A stretch of 64,000 bases of DNA from Kocuria sp. TGY1127_2 (GTDB lineage: Bacteria > Actinomycetota > Actinomycetes > Actinomycetales > Micrococcaceae): NCBI RefSeq assembly GCF_013394385.1, contig NZ_AP022834.1, positions 1,674,001-1,738,000 on the forward strand, read 5' to 3'. This document shows, in pieces, positions 1-8,539 of the stretch. Below the pieces are notes generated by a model. That model was not told where the DNA came from and searched no databases. It saw only the letters and a list, made by a program, of their open reading frames with translations. The translations under genes were made by a program, and so were the position numbers. The number at the start of each line of letters is the position of its first letter. Position 1 is the stretch's first letter.

Positions 1-112
1 CTCAGAGTTCTTGCACAGCATCCGTCGGACCCACCGCTTTGAGGTCTGGCCCGCCTGCTAAGAAGTCGGATACGGTCAAGCCGTTGTATCCGGCAGAGCA
101 AAGGAGCTCACC

Positions 113-475
113 ATGCAATATGAAACCCAACCAGTCACAGAGACAATCCTGACGATCCCACCCAAATACATACAGAACGAGTCTCAGTGGGCTCGGCAAA
201 TCTGCGTGAGACATCGGTGGCGGTTGTGTGCCGAAACAGGAGAGATCTGCGACAGTGACGGAAAGATTCTGGCCGATGGGCTAAACACCCTGACCGCGGC
301 CTTGGTCGGTCTCGGGTGGATTGTCCCCAAGGAAGAGGGCGAGCTGAGCGCCGGTATTGCTTGGCATCTGATTCCGGATGAAGCCGAAGCCGCGACCGAA
401 GAACTCAGGAAGGCCGCGACAAACAAAATTCCTCAGCCCAGGCCAGATGCGGCCGCCAGCCGCGAAGCCGAATGA
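113..475 (+). CDS. hypothetical protein, 120 aa
   Basis: I do not recognise this protein. The ATG is preceded by a good ribosome binding site (AAAGGAG, about 6 bases upstream), which is the main reason to accept it. The product is small and soluble-looking: no signal peptide or membrane segment is visible, a central stretch contains two cysteines (CAETGEIC), and the C-terminus is rich in Ala, Glu and Arg. It stands alone; the next gene is on the opposite strand and converges on it. No function is proposed. Confidence 0.55.
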   Translation: MQYETQPVTETILTIPPKYIQNESQWARQICVRHRWRLCAETGEICDSDGKILADGLNTLTAALVGLGWIVPKEEGELSAGIAWHLIPDEAEAATEELRKAATNKIPQPRPDAAASREAE

Positions 476-632
476 CAACCGGTCAGGCACCGACTGAGCG
501 AGTACAGACATCCTATGTTTGATGAATGGGCGGGAACGATGATCGGCTAGGCCGGACGCCTGGTTTGAGCCGAGCCTTCGTTTGTCCATCGGGGGCGAAA
601 CCCGTGGTTAGCCAAGACCCCATGGATACGGC

Positions 633-1940
633 CTATTCCGTGACTACTCTCCTGAGCGTTGGTGTCGTCACAGCGCATGCGGCCCAGACGGAGCAGACGC
701 CGAAGACAACGGTGGCAAGAATGACCACCATCGACGTGGGCTGGGTCATGAATTCGGTGCCTATGAGCTGAAACAACGTCACCATCGATATCAGACCTGA
801 GATCACCACGACTGCCAGCAAAGGCCTCATCACTGACTTCCGGCGGATGCGACCGAGTTGCGAGATCGGCATCCCCATCCGTGACAGAGCGATGTACAGG
901 TCCCTACGGTCCAGAACCTGAGCCGTTTGGTTGATGCCGACGGAGCAAGCAACCATGATGAAGGAAATCACCAGAGTCACGATGACTCCGGTCTGGATGT
1001 CTTGCGTCAGTTGCACTTCCTGTGCATCGGCGTGGGGGCTGTCGGCCGACGCCGTCAGGGAAGCCCCCGATCCCAGAATCACTGCTACATAGACACTGAA
1101 TCCAATGCTGCCGACCTGACGCCACATTTCTTGAGGGGATTCGAGAACGTTCCGTGCAGCGATGAGTTGGTCTGCGGTCCGAGCCGTCTTCGCGTGAATC
1201 GTGCCTATGCCCTTCAGAACAAGCGGTCCCATCAGATGGACAGCGAGGAGGGGAATCGACAATGCCAGAGCGATGAAAACCATGATGAGGGCTCCTCCGA
1301 TACCTTGCTTGGCTCCGGCGAAGACCGCCATGGCAACCAGGAACAAAATACTGGCTGCGACAAACCGCAACCAGCGCACACGGCGAGGTACGGAACGCGT
1401 GCGGATGCTCAACGGCGTTATCTCCACACGCCTCATGCCGGAAATCGAGCTTCCTACAGCTAGTGCCAGCACCAGTGCCGCGGCCGGGAGCAGCCATCCG
1501 TAGCCCATCCACAAGCCGGATGCACCAATCTCATGCCCAGTCAGGTGGATGAGACCGATGAGCGGCATGAGTGCTGCATAAGCAACGGCTCCCAGGACGA
1601 TTCCGGCCAGAGCCAGAAGTCCGGATTCCGTTACTGAGACCAGACGGAGTTGGGCCCCCGTCGCTCCGAGAAGACGAAGCGTTGAAAGTCTTTGGTCGCG
1701 TTGACGAGCCATGAGCCGACCCGCTGAAGACATCAAAGTGCTCATCGGCACCAGAAGCAATAGCACGGCCAGGAAGGCACAGAATTGATAGAGCAAGCCG
1801 TTGGGCCCCGTGTCGCCCATCAAGAACTTGGCACCGCCGATAACGATGAATGCCACGGTGCTGGTCAGCATGAATGCGACGACCGGAAGGCCCCATGTGC
1901 CCTTATCTGAGAACGTTTTTCTGAGGAAAAGAAGGTTCAT
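633..1940 (-). CDS. ABC transporter permease, FtsX-like
   Basis: Integral membrane permease of an FtsX/MacB-type ABC exporter, about 435 aa. The protein starts MNLLFLRKTF and shows roughly eight hydrophobic segments, with the long hydrophilic stretches expected of FtsX-domain permeases. The ATG at 1940 overlaps the stop of the upstream ATPase gene by four bases (ATGA), so the longer reading frame that begins at 2006 is not used. The two genes form one translationally coupled unit. Substrate is unknown; such pairs export peptides, antibiotics or lipoproteins, or act in stress sensing. No two-component genes lie next to it. Confidence 0.85.
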   Translation of the reverse strand: MNLLFLRKTFSDKGTWGLPVVAFMLTSTVAFIVIGGAKFLMGDTGPNGLLYQFCAFLAVLLLLVPMSTLMSSAGRLMARQRDQRLSTLRLLGATGAQLRLVSVTESGLLALAGIVLGAVAYAALMPLIGLIHLTGHEIGASGLWMGYGWLLPAAALVLALAVGSSISGMRRVEITPLSIRTRSVPRRVRWLRFVAASILFLVAMAVFAGAKQGIGGALIMVFIALALSIPLLAVHLMGPLVLKGIGTIHAKTARTADQLIAARNVLESPQEMWRQVGSIGFSVYVAVILGSGASLTASADSPHADAQEVQLTQDIQTGVIVTLVISFIMVACSVGINQTAQVLDRRDLYIALSRMGMPISQLGRIRRKSVMRPLLAVVVISGLISMVTLFQLIGTEFMTQPTSMVVILATVVFGVCSVWAACAVTTPTLRRVVTE

Positions 1941-2653
1941 TGACCCCACACCCCCGTACCGTCGTCGACGATGTGACCGTCCCGAAGACGGATGGTGCGG
2001 GAGCATCCGGCAGCCACCGCCGGATCGTGGGTCACAATGATCAGTGATGCTCCACGGGAGATCGTCGACTCGAGCAATGCATTCAGGACATGTTGCGACG
2101 TCTCGGAGTCCAGGGCGCCCGTGGGTTCATCGGCAAAGACGACCTCCGGGTCGGTGACTTGGGCACGGGCAATCGCGACACGTTGCGCCTGACCTCCGGA
2201 CAATTGTCCGGGCCGTCGGCTCTCCAGGCCGTGGAGGCCGAGAGCGGAGAGCCACTGACCGGCCGACCGTTCGGCCCGCGCTCTTGAGACGCCCGAGGTC
2301 ATCAGTGCCACGGCCACATTTTCCGCGGCCGTGAGCTCTGGCAGGAGGAGCCCTTCCTGAAACACGAAGCCGATCCTCTCCCGACGCAGCCGCGCTCTCT
2401 GCCTGGCGGAAAGGCTCGTGATCTCAATGCCTGGTCCGCCCCCGACACTGTTCAGAAAGGCAGAACCGCGGTCGGGCGAGATGATTCCCGACAGGACGTG
2501 CATCAACGTGGACTTTCCTGATCCCGACGGGCCCATAATGGCGACGGACTCGCCCGCACCGATGGAGACGGACGCGTTGTCCAATGCGGTCGCCGACGCG
2601 TAAGACTTGCTGAGGCCTTGAGCTTGAATTCGTGGTGGTGCGTTTGAGGTCAT
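1937..2653 (-). CDS. ABC transporter ATP-binding protein, MacB/LolD type
   Basis: Cytoplasmic ATPase partner of the FtsX-like permease downstream. At 238 aa it has all nucleotide-binding motifs: Walker A GPSGSGKST at residues 41-49, Q-loop Q99, signature LSGGQ at 151-155, Walker B VVFADE at 171-176, and the switch histidine H209. The length and motif spacing fit the LolD/MacB subfamily that works with FtsX-type permeases. It is the first gene of a two-gene operon with a four-base overlap. No clear Shine-Dalgarno sequence precedes the ATG. A short palindrome lies about 30 bases upstream and could be a regulator site. Confidence 0.9.
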   Translation of the reverse strand: MTSNAPPRIQAQGLSKSYASATALDNASVSIGAGESVAIMGPSGSGKSTLMHVLSGIISPDRGSAFLNSVGGGPGIEITSLSARQRARLRRERIGFVFQEGLLLPELTAAENVAVALMTSGVSRARAERSAGQWLSALGLHGLESRRPGQLSGGQAQRVAIARAQVTDPEVVFADEPTGALDSETSQHVLNALLESTISRGASLIIVTHDPAVAAGCSRTIRLRDGHIVDDGTGVWGQ

Positions 2654-2679
2654 GTTCTGAACGCTAGTCCGCAGAAGAA

Positions 2680-2689
2680 CTCACGTGAG
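2680..2689. promoter_or_regulatory. 10-bp palindrome upstream of the ABC exporter operon
   Basis: CTCACGTGAG is a perfect palindrome 27 bases upstream of the ATPase start and is followed by a partial repeat of one arm (GTGAG). It could be an operator, but its length is short enough to occur by chance. Confidence 0.25.
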
Positions 2690-2867
2690 GTGAGACAGGG
2701 CTGATTTCGGGGGTACCGCGGCCCATCACTTCTCGGTATACCCAGCTCTAAGCGACCGCGCGGTCGGCGCATACGTGGCTTACGGAGCCTCCGGATCAGG
2801 CCGTTCATCCCGTGAGGAGGCCCTTTGCCCCTTGCGCGACGGGCGTCGGCACCCGGCCGTAGGTCGC

Positions 2868-2896
2868 GAAAAGCCCCCGGCCCAAGGCCGGGGGCT
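2868..2896 (-). terminator. rho-independent terminator of aspS
   Basis: On the minus strand an 11-bp perfect stem (AGCCCCCGGCC with its complement) closes a 3-base loop and is followed by TTTTC. It lies 36 bases after the aspS stop codon. Confidence 0.9.
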
Positions 2897-2931
2897 ACAA
2901 CATCACCACAGCTGTCAAAGCCAGCCGTTGA

Positions 2932-4707
2932 CTACTTCTCGGAGCCCTTCTTCTCCAGCTTGGCGTCCACGCCCGTTTCTTTACGCTGCTGCGGCGTGAT
3001 CGGTGCGGGAGCCGCAGTCAACGGGTCGAAGCCATTGCCTGTCTTCGGAAAAGCGATGACATCGCGAATGGAGTCGGTGCCGGCCAACAATGCGACCATA
3101 CGGTCCCAGCCGAAGGCGATTCCACCGTGCGGGGGCGCTCCGTATTTGAAGGCCTCGAGCAGGAACCCGAACTTCTCATTGGCTTCCTCCTCCGAGATGC
3201 CCATGACTTTGAAAACGCGTTCCTGGACGTCACGGCGATGGATACGGATGGAACCGCCACCGATCTCGTTGCCGTTGCACACGATGTCGTAGGCGTACGC
3301 CAGAGCCGAGCCCGGATCCTGATCGAACGTATCCAGGAACTCGGGCTTTGGGGAGGTGAAGGCGTGGTGCACAGCGGTCCATGCCGAGTTGCCCAGGGCG
3401 ACGTCGCCGGAGTCCTCGGCCTCTTTCGCGGATTCGAACATCGGAGCATCCACGACCCACACGAATGCCCAGTCGCCGTCTTTGATGAGGCCGGTGCGGT
3501 GACCGATTTCGACGCGAGCAGCGCCCAGAAGGGCCCGAGAAGGCTTGGCCTCACCGGCAGCGAAGAAGATGCAGTCACCGGGTTCCGCGCCCGTTGCCGC
3601 AGCCAGACCCTCGCGCTCGGCTTCGGTGATGTTCTTGGCGACGGGGCCGGTCAGGGTGCCGTCTTCCTGGACGAGGACATATGCGAGGCCCTTAGCGCCG
3701 CGCTGCTTTGCCCATTCCTGCCAAGCATCGAGGGTACGGCGCGGCTGCGAAGCACCACCGGGCATCACGACGGCTCCGACATACGGTGCCTTGAAGACGC
3801 GGAACGTCGTGTCCTGGAAGTATTCCGTCAGCTCCGTGAGCTCCAGGCCGAAGCGCAGGTCTGGTTTATCCGACCCGTACTTCTCCATCGCTTCGCGATA
3901 TGTCATACGGCGAATGGGACGAGGGATCTCGACGTCGATCAACTTCCACAGAGCGGACACGACCTGCTCTCCCACGTCGATGATGTCGTCTTCCTCAACG
4001 AAAGAAGCCTCGATATCCAGCTGGGTGAATTCCGGCTGACGGTCGGCCCGGAAATCCTCGTCACGGTAACAGCGCGCAATCTGGAAGTACTTTTCGATTC
4101 CGCCGACCTGCAGAAGCTGTTTGAACAACTGCGGAGACTGGGGCAGCGCGTACCACGAGCCGGGAACCAGGCGTGCAGGCACGACGAAGTCACGGGCACC
4201 TTCCGGGGTGGACCGGGTCATGGTGGGCGTCTCTACCTCGAGGTAACCGTCCTGATGCAGCAATTCACGGACGACCCGGCTCGCGTCCGAACGCAGGCGC
4301 ATGGCCGCCGCAGGGGCAGGACGGCGTAGGTCCAGATACCGGTGGCGCAGGCGAGCTTCCTCGCCCACTTCGACGTGCTCGTCGATCTGGAACGGCAAAG
4401 GCGCCGCGGTATTCAGCACTTCGACCTCGTTGACCTCGACCTCAATTTGGCCGGTCACCAGATTCGGGTTGTCATTTCCCTCCGGACGGCGAGAGACCAC
4501 ACCCGTGACCTTCAGAACGTACTCATTGCGCAACGCATCGAAGTCCGCTTCATTGTGGAACACGCACTGGGTAACGCCTTCCCGGTCGCGCAGATCCACG
4601 AAAGCCACGCCCCCGTGGTCACGACGGCGGGCTACCCAGCCGGCCAGCGTTACGGTCTCTCCGATGTTCTCGGCGGTCAGTTCACCGAGCGTATGCGTGC
4701 GTAGCAC
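2932..4707 (-). CDS. aspS: aspartate--tRNA ligase
   Basis: Class II aminoacyl-tRNA synthetase charging tRNA-Asp; 591 aa, the normal bacterial length. The N-terminal OB-fold anticodon-binding domain ([11 protein letters not shown]) is followed by the class II catalytic core with motif 2 ([13 protein letters not shown]) and, near the C-terminus, motif 3 (GIAFGWDRM). The bacterial insertion domain is present between them. It starts with GTG at 4707 behind AAAGGA. It lies just downstream of hisS on the same strand with a 115-base gap, the usual order in this group. Whether it also charges tRNA-Asn, as in many actinobacteria with GatCAB, cannot be decided here. Confidence 0.97.
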   Translation of the reverse strand: MLRTHTLGELTAENIGETVTLAGWVARRRDHGGVAFVDLRDREGVTQCVFHNEADFDALRNEYVLKVTGVVSRRPEGNDNPNLVTGQIEVEVNEVEVLNTAAPLPFQIDEHVEVGEEARLRHRYLDLRRPAPAAAMRLRSDASRVVRELLHQDGYLEVETPTMTRSTPEGARDFVVPARLVPGSWYALPQSPQLFKQLLQVGGIEKYFQIARCYRDEDFRADRQPEFTQLDIEASFVEEDDIIDVGEQVVSALWKLIDVEIPRPIRRMTYREAMEKYGSDKPDLRFGLELTELTEYFQDTTFRVFKAPYVGAVVMPGGASQPRRTLDAWQEWAKQRGAKGLAYVLVQEDGTLTGPVAKNITEAEREGLAAATGAEPGDCIFFAAGEAKPSRALLGAARVEIGHRTGLIKDGDWAFVWVVDAPMFESAKEAEDSGDVALGNSAWTAVHHAFTSPKPEFLDTFDQDPGSALAYAYDIVCNGNEIGGGSIRIHRRDVQERVFKVMGISEEEANEKFGFLLEAFKYGAPPHGGIAFGWDRMVALLAGTDSIRDVIAFPKTGNGFDPLTAAPAPITPQQRKETGVDAKLEKKGSEK

Positions 4708-4822
4708 TCACGGTCCTTTCGACGTGTCGGCGGGTTCTCCGCCGGACTAGTTCTGTGCAGAGTCTACCCGGCCCTCTCCGAGCTCAGAGCCGGACCCTGC
4801 ACCATAAAGAATGGGGGTGATT

Positions 4823-6169
4823 TCAGTCTTCGCCGGCGACGACGCGCGGATGAAGATCTTTCTCGGGCGGATTCCAGGTGCTCGGGTCCACGGCCACCTG
4901 CTCACCGGAACGAATGTCCTTGACCTCGTGGGTCGTGTTGCCTGCATCGTCAGTACCCAGGAACCAGACGAATGGTATGCCTCGGCGGTCCGCGTACTTG
5001 ATCTGCTTGCCGAATTTCGCGGCGTTGGCCGAGACCTCACAGGCGATCCCTCGGGACCGGAGGTGCTCGGCGACATCCTGGGCAGCCGACCAGGCTTCGT
5101 CGTTGGTCAGAGCAACCAGCACCGCGGAAGGCACCTTGCGGGTGGGGCGAGCCAGATCCTGGGAGAGGATTCGGGAAACCAAGCGAGTCACGCCGATCGA
5201 GAGTCCTACGCCGGGGTAGGTTTTCTTCCCCGTCGAGGCAAGGGATTCGTAACGTCCGCCGGAGCAGATGGAGCCCAATTGTTCGTGCCCCACCAGGACG
5301 GTCTCGTAGACGGTCCCGGTGTAGTAGTCCAGGCCGCGGGCGATCGACAGATCTGCGATGACCTTGCCCGGCGCACGTTTGGACGCTTCCTCGATGACCT
5401 CGGTCAATTCGGCCAAACCCTGGTCGAGGAGTTCGTCCTCCACACCAAAAGCGCGGACCTTCTCCGCAAAAGAGGTGTCTTCTGCGGTGATGGACGCCAA
5501 ATTCAACGCGGCACGAACCTGCTCGTCCGTGGCCCCGAGCTCGTCCTTGAGAAGCTGACCCACGGCGTCGGGGCCGATCTTGTCCAATTTGTCGATCGAA
5601 CGCAGGACCCCCGCAGTGTCGGACAGTCCGATGCCGCGATAGAAGCCTTCGGAAAGCTTGCGGTTGTTGACGCGCAATTTGAATTCCGGAATGGGCAACC
5701 GAGTCAGGGCATCCACGACGATCAGCGCGAGCTCCACGTCGTATCGGAACGGCAGAGATTCCTCTCCGACGACGTCGATATCCGCTTGCGTGAACTCGCG
5801 GGCTCGACCTTCCTGTGGCCGCTCCCCCCGCCAGGACTTCTGGATCTGGTACCGCATGAACGGGAAATTCAGGTATCCCGCGTTCTCCACGACATACCGG
5901 GCGAATGGGACGGTCAGGTCGAAGTGGAGTGCGAGTTTCTCCGCTTTCTTGGTATCCGGGTCTTCCTGGAGGCGAGACACCGCGTAAACCTCTTTGTCGA
6001 TCTCGCCCTTTTGGAGGAGCTGATCGATCGTTTCCACAGACCGGGTTTCGACGGAGGAGAATCCGTGGAGTTCGAACGTATGTCGCAAGACGTCCAGCAC
6101 GTGGTTCTCCACGACCCTCTCTTGGGGTAGCAATTCCGGAAAACCTGACAGGGACGCCTTACGGGCCAT
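4823..6169 (-). CDS. hisS: histidine--tRNA ligase
   Basis: Class II synthetase charging tRNA-His; 448 aa. The start is taken at the ATG at 6169 (MARKASLSGFPELLP), because it has a GAGGAGAGG ribosome binding site and homologues begin with this kind of sequence; the reading frame continues upstream only through non-conserved residues. Recognisable parts are the FPELLPQER start of the catalytic domain, the histidine-binding motif IARGLDYYTGTVYE, and the C-terminal anticodon-binding domain ending in DPSTWNPPEKDLH. It is followed by aspS. A hairpin-plus-T-run lies 90 bases upstream on the coding strand and may attenuate transcription. Confidence 0.96.
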   Translation of the reverse strand: MARKASLSGFPELLPQERVVENHVLDVLRHTFELHGFSSVETRSVETIDQLLQKGEIDKEVYAVSRLQEDPDTKKAEKLALHFDLTVPFARYVVENAGYLNFPFMRYQIQKSWRGERPQEGRAREFTQADIDVVGEESLPFRYDVELALIVVDALTRLPIPEFKLRVNNRKLSEGFYRGIGLSDTAGVLRSIDKLDKIGPDAVGQLLKDELGATDEQVRAALNLASITAEDTSFAEKVRAFGVEDELLDQGLAELTEVIEEASKRAPGKVIADLSIARGLDYYTGTVYETVLVGHEQLGSICSGGRYESLASTGKKTYPGVGLSIGVTRLVSRILSQDLARPTRKVPSAVLVALTNDEAWSAAQDVAEHLRSRGIACEVSANAAKFGKQIKYADRRGIPFVWFLGTDDAGNTTHEVKDIRSGEQVAVDPSTWNPPEKDLHPRVVAGED

Positions 6170-6260
6170 GTGCCTCTCCTCGAGTTTTTGAGCATGCAGG
6201 CGCGCACATCGCGCACAATCATCATTAAGACTAAACCTTGGCGAGGACCCAAGCGAACCG

Positions 6261-6283
6261 AAAAACGGGGCCCAAAGGCCCCG
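6261..6283 (-). terminator. intrinsic terminator in the region upstream of hisS
   Basis: Read on the minus strand, a perfect 7-bp stem (CGGGGCC / GGCCCCG) with a 4-base loop is directly followed by TTTTT. It is preceded by a smaller stem-loop (AGGCA-ATTA-TGCCT, 6287-6300). No gene ends in front of it on this strand, so it is either a leader attenuator for hisS or the end of a short RNA. T-box core motifs were not found. Confidence 0.65.
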
Positions 6284-6438
6284 ACGAGGCATAATTGCCT
6301 CATCTTGTCGCGAAACACCCCATTCACGTGACGCGCGCCCCATATATATTGGTGTCCAGTGCCCATGAAATGTCAGGGCGCCGTCGCACATCGATACACC
6401 AGGGTCGCACAGGCCCTCCCACGAAAAGAGTTTCAGCG

Positions 6439-7770
6439 GTGACCGAGAAGAAGCCCGACGACAAGCCCACTCCGGCTAACCTGCCCGGAGCCCCGACCGC
6501 GCCCAAACCTGCCGCTCCTCTTACGCGGCCGTCCCTGGAGGAGGCGAAGAAGTTTGGATCCGTCGGCGAGGACGGACACGTCTACGTGGAAGTGCGCGGA
6601 GAGAACATACCGGTAGGGGCGTTCCCGGACGCCACCGAAGACGAGGCCCTCGCCTACTTCGCGAGGAAGTTTGCCGAAGCCGAGACCCAGATTTCCTTGT
6701 TGGAGAATCGAGTCTCCCAGGGCACCGACGCGACATCGGTCTCCCGAACCATTGGTAGCCTTCGGGAACAGGTCGCTGCACGGGGAATGGTAGGCGACAT
6801 AACCGATCTGGAGGACCGTCTCGACGCTCTGGAACAAGCAGCGAGCCGTCTTACGGAGGAGCAGGAACGGGAGGCAGCGGCCGCGAAGGAGCGTGCTCGC
6901 ACCGAACGGGAAGCTATCGTCAAGGCGGCCGAAGACGTCGCCGAGCAAGACCCTGCTCAGACTCACTGGAAGAATTCCAGCGCCCGGATGAACGACCTTT
7001 TCAATGCCTGGAAGACCGCTCAGAAGGAGAACAGACTCCATAAGTCGGTCGAAGACGAACTCTGGAAGCGCTTCCGCAACGCACGGACGACCTTCGACAA
7101 ACATCGCCGCGCCTACTTCTCCCAATTGGATCAAGACAACGCGAAGGCCAAGAAAGCCAAAGAAGGCCTGATCGCGGAGGCCGAAGCTCTTTCCGGGTCG
7201 ACCGACTGGGGCGAAACTTCCATCAAGTACCGCGAGCTCATGGATCGTTGGAAGAAGGCACCACGCGCGTCCCGCAAGGAAGACGACGCCCTGTGGGCCC
7301 GTTTCCGCGCGGCCCAGGACGTCTTCTTCAACGCCCGCGCCGCCGCCAACGAGGAAGCCGACCGGGAATTCGCCGAGAATTTGAAGGTCAAGGAAGCCCT
7401 GCTCGAAAAGGCGCGCGCTATTCTGCCGGTCAAGGATCCGGATGTCGCCAAGGCCAAGCTCGCTCCCATCCTCGATGAGTGGGATCGGGCCGGCATGGTT
7501 CCTCGCAATGACCTCCGCCGCGTCGAGAACGAGCTCAAGAAGGTCCAGGACGCTATTTCCGAGGCCGAACAGGCCGAGTGGGAAAGAAGCAACCCGGAGA
7601 CCCAGGCCAGAGCCAACTCGATGGTGGCTCAGCTCCGGGAAGCCATCACTGGGTTGGAAGACGAACTGGCCACGGCGCGAGCAAAGGGAGACTCCAGGGC
7701 GATCGCCAAGGCAGAGGAAGCCCTGGACGCACGCCGCAAGTGGCTCGACCAGGTCGAGTCAGCCTCCTAG
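6439..7770 (+). CDS. DUF349 domain-containing protein
   Basis: Soluble, highly charged protein of 443 aa built from repeats of the DUF349 helical unit: segments with the pattern W-K...A-R...LW..FR (for example around ELWKRFRNARTTFDKHRRAYF and ALWARFRAAQDVFF) recur through the central part, and a coiled-coil region precedes them. The start is taken at GTG 6439 (VTEKKPDD) because homologues begin like this; the frame is open further upstream without conserved content. Function is not established for the actinobacterial proteins. The gene is transcribed away from hisS and ends at a strong terminator. Position next to rel and hisS is the conserved order in Micrococcales. Confidence 0.85.
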   Translation: MTEKKPDDKPTPANLPGAPTAPKPAAPLTRPSLEEAKKFGSVGEDGHVYVEVRGENIPVGAFPDATEDEALAYFARKFAEAETQISLLENRVSQGTDATSVSRTIGSLREQVAARGMVGDITDLEDRLDALEQAASRLTEEQEREAAAAKERARTEREAIVKAAEDVAEQDPAQTHWKNSSARMNDLFNAWKTAQKENRLHKSVEDELWKRFRNARTTFDKHRRAYFSQLDQDNAKAKKAKEGLIAEAEALSGSTDWGETSIKYRELMDRWKKAPRASRKEDDALWARFRAAQDVFFNARAAANEEADREFAENLKVKEALLEKARAILPVKDPDVAKAKLAPILDEWDRAGMVPRNDLRRVENELKKVQDAISEAEQAEWERSNPETQARANSMVAQLREAITGLEDELATARAKGDSRAIAKAEEALDARRKWLDQVESAS

Positions 7771-7798
7771 CCGCAGTTGAGGCGTTCTGTGCCTCATG

Positions 7799-7848
7799 AA
7801 GCACGGGTTCGGGAATTTATCCACAAATTTCCGAAACCCGTGCTTTTT
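7799..7848 (+). terminator. rho-independent terminator of the DUF349 gene
   Basis: A long, slightly imperfect stem (AAGCACGGGTT...AATTT pairing with AAATT...AACCCGTGCTT) is followed by a run of five T. It overlaps the open frame that begins at 7796, which argues that the next gene starts further downstream. Confidence 0.85.
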
Positions 7849-7876
7849 GCGCTTTTCGTACGGTGAGATGGGTCGT

Positions 7877-8521
7877 ATGCACAACGATTCCCCGACCGAA
7901 TGTACCGTGTCACCCCGACCTGAGACTCTGTGGGAAGTTCACTTTGCGGAATTGGGGTGCCCACCGGGCATCCTCCTCGCCGGAGTACATCTGACCGAAG
8001 CCGAGGCGCAGACGTTGGCGGCACGAGGACTCCTTGCGCCTATTCTCCACCGTGTTTACAGCAGTTCCGCACCATCACCGCAGTTGCGAGGATACGCGGC
8101 CGGCCTTCATCTGAGAGCCTTGAGCCGGCGCCGGTCCGTACTCCACCGACTCACCGCGGCTTGGATCTACGGTTGTGCGGCTCCGCCCCGCTATCTCGAG
8201 TGCACAGTCAACGGGAACGATGGCCACAAGTTCGGCGCTCAGGAACTGCGCTACGTCCGTCACCGTTACCTGAGCTATTCGCGGTTCGAGGTAAACCGAG
8301 TCGGGCCCGTACTGGTAACCACTCCCCTGCGGACCTGCGTGGACCTTGCGGCTTTCGACGCCACACCCGCTGGGGACTCCGCCTTGGCGACCTTCATACG
8401 AGCGCCCTCACTCGGCTGTTCACCGCGTGTCCTGTGCGCGGCTCTGGCTGCGGTCCCACGGCTCAAGTTCCGAAGGCAAGCGATCGAGCGTGTACATCAG
8501 CTAGCGCCCAAGGTCTCCTGA
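7877..8521 (+). CDS. AbiEi-like winged-helix protein (possible orphan antitoxin family)
   Basis: Protein of about 214 aa that resembles the AbiEi-type antitoxin/transcriptional regulator family common in actinobacteria: an N-terminal part with a short helix-turn-helix-like region (LTEAEAQTLAARGLLAPILHRVY) followed by the typical HLRALSRRRSVLHRLTAAWIYG and TPLRTCVDLA segments. The start at 7877 is chosen because the frame upstream overlaps the DUF349 terminator. No AbiEii toxin gene is adjacent, so a toxin-antitoxin role is not supported; the family includes many solitary members. It converges on rel with an 18-base gap. Family assignment is from remembered sequence features, not a search. Confidence 0.6.
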   Translation: MHNDSPTECTVSPRPETLWEVHFAELGCPPGILLAGVHLTEAEAQTLAARGLLAPILHRVYSSSAPSPQLRGYAAGLHLRALSRRRSVLHRLTAAWIYGCAAPPRYLECTVNGNDGHKFGAQELRYVRHRYLSYSRFEVNRVGPVLVTTPLRTCVDLAAFDATPAGDSALATFIRAPSLGCSPRVLCAALAAVPRLKFRRQAIERVHQLAPKVS

Positions 8522-8539
8522 TCCCCGCCACAGCCTCGT

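Noticed and set aside
2-61. Short plus-strand frame open from the left edge, ending at 61
   Set aside because: Twenty codons are too few to identify; could be the end of a gene outside the window but cannot be supported.
3127-4329. 400-codon plus-strand open frame opposite aspS
   Set aside because: Mirror frame of a high-GC gene; no ribosome site and no family features, while aspS is certain.
4811-6130. 439-codon plus-strand open frame opposite hisS
   Set aside because: Antisense shadow caused by codon bias; composition is unlike a real protein.
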